Shown here: positions 61,426 to 64,000 of the stretch, piece after piece
Layout of the letters: every line of letters begins with the position of its first letter
Position numbering within the stretch: the first letter of the stretch is position 1
Assembly (NCBI GenBank): GCA_013398015.1
Contig: VZRR01007593.1
Span: 269,199-333,198, forward strand
DNA length: 64,000 bases
Reading direction: 5' to 3'
Source of the DNA: Oreocharis arfaki
Taxonomy: Eukaryota; Chordata; Aves; Passeriformes; Paramythiidae
The notes under the pieces: model-generated
Database searches by the model: none
The model's input: the letters and a program-made list of their open reading frames with translations, nothing else
What the model was told of the DNA's origin: nothing
Made by a program: the position numbers and the translations under genes

Positions 61426-61566
61426 CTCTGATTCTGAATCTGAGGAGGAACCAATTACGGAGGAGGAATTGGCCAAGCTGAAAGAAGAGGTAGAAGAAAA
61501 AAAGAAACTCATTGCCACACTACGAAACAAGCCATGGAAGATGAAAAAGAAGTTGTCTGTCCTTAA
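61426..61566 (+). CDS. TMC2: TMC2 coding exon 4 (conserved pre-membrane helix)
   Basis: A 141-nt exon, residues about 154-200. It reads GSDSESEEEPITEEELAKLK, then EEVEEKKKLIATLRNKPWKM and KKKLSVLK; the last Lys codon is split by the donor (CTTAA|GTATGG). The EEKKKLIAT and KPW signature just before the first membrane segment is the most conserved part of the TMC1/TMC2 N-terminus. The EVEEKKKLIAT stretch matches TMC2 better than TMC1, which has DEKRQIIAT at this site, so TMC2 is the preferred call and TMC1 the alternative. The Glu/Lys pattern predicts a charged amphipathic or coiled-coil helix. In TMC proteins the next exon should continue with Glu-Ala and a GALGKGKGK motif. I did not find it before the window ends, so the gene is cut by the edge. 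TMC2 forms the pore of the hair-cell mechanotransduction channel. Confidence 0.9.
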
Positions 61567-64000
61567 GTATGGTTTGATTTCCATAATGGATATCTGCTAT
61601 CCTGTTTTCACTGTTTTTCTGAGTTTTCACTTTAGTTTTGGACCTACTCACAAAATTAGCTTCAAACCACCTCTAATCTCTCTTCCCCAGGATGTGTTCT
61701 CACAGTAAGTGGAGGTAAATGGTGTTGCAGATCAGTGGTTTCTTGTCTCTGAAGAGCTGAAATCAAATATGGAAAGCTAATGTCTTTTGGATTTTGGAAT
61801 TTCCATTACAACCCAGTGTAAAATATTTTCCTTTTTTCAATTAGGTTGATGTTGGTAAACTCTTCCATTGCTAAGATTAATATCTCATTAATATTTCTCA
61901 GAAAAATGATGCAATTTCTGGATTACCCCAAGGTTGATGGGGAAAGGAGAGAAGATTCTTCTCCCTAGTCTGACTTTTAAGAAATAAAAAAAATTTAATT
62001 TGTGAAAAAGCAAACTGATTGGAAGCAGAACTTACACTTCCATTCATTTTTATGTATGCCACATAGAAAATTGTATTTTGCCCTAGCAAACCTATGGCTA
62101 TACTTACTTGAAAGCCAAAAATTAAGTATTCATTTATGGTTAATTTTTCACCAAGCACAGGAACTGGGTAAAGAGAGAGAACTTTATTCTTTTGACAAAA
62201 CTGTTCTGCTCTCCTGTTTTGGATAACTCATTCACTGCAGCAGTACCAAAATACCAACAAAACATATCTAGCAGGTATAGATAGTGATGGTCTGTCCTGA
62301 AGAGAGATTTCAATATGGACAGAAAACACAGCCATATGAAATATGGTGTGGAAAGTCTACAGAGTTGTCCTTCTAAAAGGTAGGGTACTTTTGGAAAGAG
62401 TAAACCTGCAAAGAGGTAATGCAAGGAATCAAAGGAGGTAAAAGAGAACAGTATTTAGGAGATGCAAAGTAGAAGCATTGTGAAGGTAAGAGAAATTTCA
62501 GAAAATATAAATGATCAGAATAGATTTTGGATAGTCTATAGCTGAAGGATCCCCACGTACATAAGCTTCGTATTTGTTTGTATTCTTCCTATGGAGAAAG
62601 CTTCTATTTCTGTAGCCATTCTTCAATCCCATGATTCCTAGCAATTCCTAGGAAATTCCCTGACTTGGTATGTCCCTTGGACTATTGTCTGTTATTGCTT
62701 TTCCATGTAGAGGATAGCGATAACGCTGCACCATGCAGCTCAAGGATAATCAAGAGACATTCTGGGTCTTGGGGTATCTGGTAAGGAAAGTTGGTGCAGA
62801 GGTCATTTTTTCCTCTATACTTCCGGTTGTGGGCAGTTATATTAGAAGAAACAGATGCATCCAGTCTATTAATACAGTAATTCACAGAACAAATCCTCCT
62901 AGAAGCCCTTCTAAGACTCTTGGAAGATGGGGAGCTGAATTGAGACACCAAACACATCTTTATCACGGAAAGAACTGCCTGAACAAACCTTCTGTGGTGA
63001 AGTTACTACATCAGTGGACAAAATGGGCTATGCATGTCATTTAGCTGGACTTCTGTATCTTCTTTGACATGATACCCCCCAACAGCCTTCTCTCTAAGTT
63101 TTAAAGATATGGATTAAATGGGTAGACAGTACAGTTGCTAAGAAATTGTCTGAATGGTCACACCCAGGGAGCTGGTCATCAATGGGTCAATGTCTGCTTG
63201 GACATCACTGACAAATGGTGTCATTTGCTGGTCTGTATTGGCACTAGTGCAATTTAATGTCTTCATCAATGGCATAGACAGAGGAATCAAGTGCACCCTC
63301 AGAAAATTTGCAGATGACATCAAGCTGAAGGATGAGATGCCATCCAGAGGGACCCAGACAAGCTCAAGAAGTGGGCACATGGGAATCTCATTAGCTTTAA
63401 CACGATCAAGTGCTGCAACTTTATCTGGGCAACCCCCGGCATCAGTATAGGTTGGGGGATGAACAGACGGAGAGCAGCCCTTTGGAGGACTTGGGGGTGC
63501 TGGTGGGTGGGAAGTCAAAGAAAAGCCTACAAGAGGGTTTGCAGCCCAGCAAACCAGATGTGTCCTGGGCTGCATCCAAAGCAGTGCCACCTGTAGGGCA
63601 AGGGAAGGGATTCTGCTCCTCTAAACCACTCTTCATACACAGGTTTGAAGATGTGAAAAAAGTGAGGAAAAAGACATGTAGAGGGATGAAAAGATGTTAT
63701 AACAACATCACAGCTCTCCCAGGCCCTAAGAAATAGACTTGTTAGGCTGTGGGCTGGAGACACGGTGGTCTGTGCTGCTGAGAGTGTGAGTGTGCCTAGA
63801 GTCAAGACTTTTTATCATTTCCAAGACAAATATTCTGCTTCAGAAGAGTTTTCTTGTACTAGTAATTTTCCCTCTACCGGTTTACATGGTATGTGAATAG
63901 CGTTGTTTTGTCTTTTCTATGGGAGATGAGAGCTTGTGACCTTGTCACTGCCTACTCAGGTCAGCACAAATTCACCTGAAGAGCCACCAGATGACAATGA
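61567..64000 (+). other. TMC2: TMC2 intron 4 (5' part, continues past the window)
   Basis: Starts with donor GTATGG after the split Lys codon of exon 4. It contains a decayed CR1 reverse-transcriptase segment at about 62945-63655. I found no acceptor followed by the expected Glu-Ala continuation of TMC2, so the intron appears to run to the window end. Confidence 0.6.
62945..63655 (+). mobile_element. CR1 LINE reverse-transcriptase segment, decayed, in TMC2 intron 4
   Basis: Fragments in shifting frames spell a CR1 RT core. LDFCIFFDMIPPNSLLSKF corresponds to the usual LDFSKAFDTVSHNILLEKL. FINGIDRGIKCTLRKFADDI contains the catalytic FADD (63307-63318). SSPLEDLGVLVGGKSKKSL corresponds to the segment after the RT core. 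Many frameshifts and stops break it, and it ends near the GCTGCATCCAAAGCAGTG text. The limits are approximate. Confidence 0.82.

Noticed and set aside
1..64000. A novel defence, CRISPR or operon-like system
   Set aside because: The window is vertebrate nuclear DNA dominated by intergenic sequence, retroelements and one known gene; nothing in it supports such a system.

Overview
This is a vertebrate nuclear DNA window, almost certainly from a bird and probably a passerine. The evidence is the repeat content. There are seven CR1 LINE segments, one of them split in two by an LTR, with the conserved 3' tail or RT-terminal text. There is one SINE with a tRNA-Ile-like head and a CR1-like tail (the TguSINE1 type known from songbirds), and avian-type endogenous retrovirus LTRs. 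No RNA gene, CRISPR array or prokaryote-style operon was seen. The DNA is AT-rich, and short open frames lie at random on both strands.

The one protein-coding gene I can support is the 5' part of a transmembrane channel-like gene on the + strand, best read as TMC2. Four coding exons join in phase: 47892-47925, 56169-56231, 56372-56735 and 61426-61566. Together they encode about the first 200 residues: a Ser/Glu/Asp-rich start, a long exon of alternating acidic and Lys/Arg-rich blocks, and then the family-typical EEKKKLIAT...KPWKM helix just before the membrane domain. The rest of the gene, including all membrane segments and the pore, lies beyond the right edge. TMC2 is a pore-forming subunit of the mechanotransduction channel of inner-ear hair cells.

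Layout: 1-47.7 kb is intergenic. It carries an old LTR fragment (4.5 kb), two related long LTRs (6.2-7.1 kb and 25.5-26.6 kb, the latter with a perfect 5-bp target duplication), the SINE (9.2 kb), two CR1 3' ends (14.4 and 19.6 kb), an A/C-only tract (18.8 kb), a second old LTR fragment (34.3 kb) and a block of antisense CR1 (34.8-42.1 kb). A 482-bp solo LTR with a 4-bp target duplication has inserted into one of those CR1 copies. From 47.9 kb to the end is TMC2. Intron 1 is 8.2 kb, intron 2 only 140 bp and intron 3 4.7 kb with a CR1 fragment near its 3' end. Intron 4 runs off the window and holds a decayed CR1 reverse-transcriptase segment. A 139-bp direct duplication with an N at its join (46.0-46.3 kb) looks like an assembly artefact.

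I found no new biological system. The most useful second looks are the charge-patterned TMC2 exon, the nested LTR-in-CR1, the probable false duplication, the two strand-asymmetric A/C and G/T tracts, and a small hydrophobic open frame at 21.6 kb.
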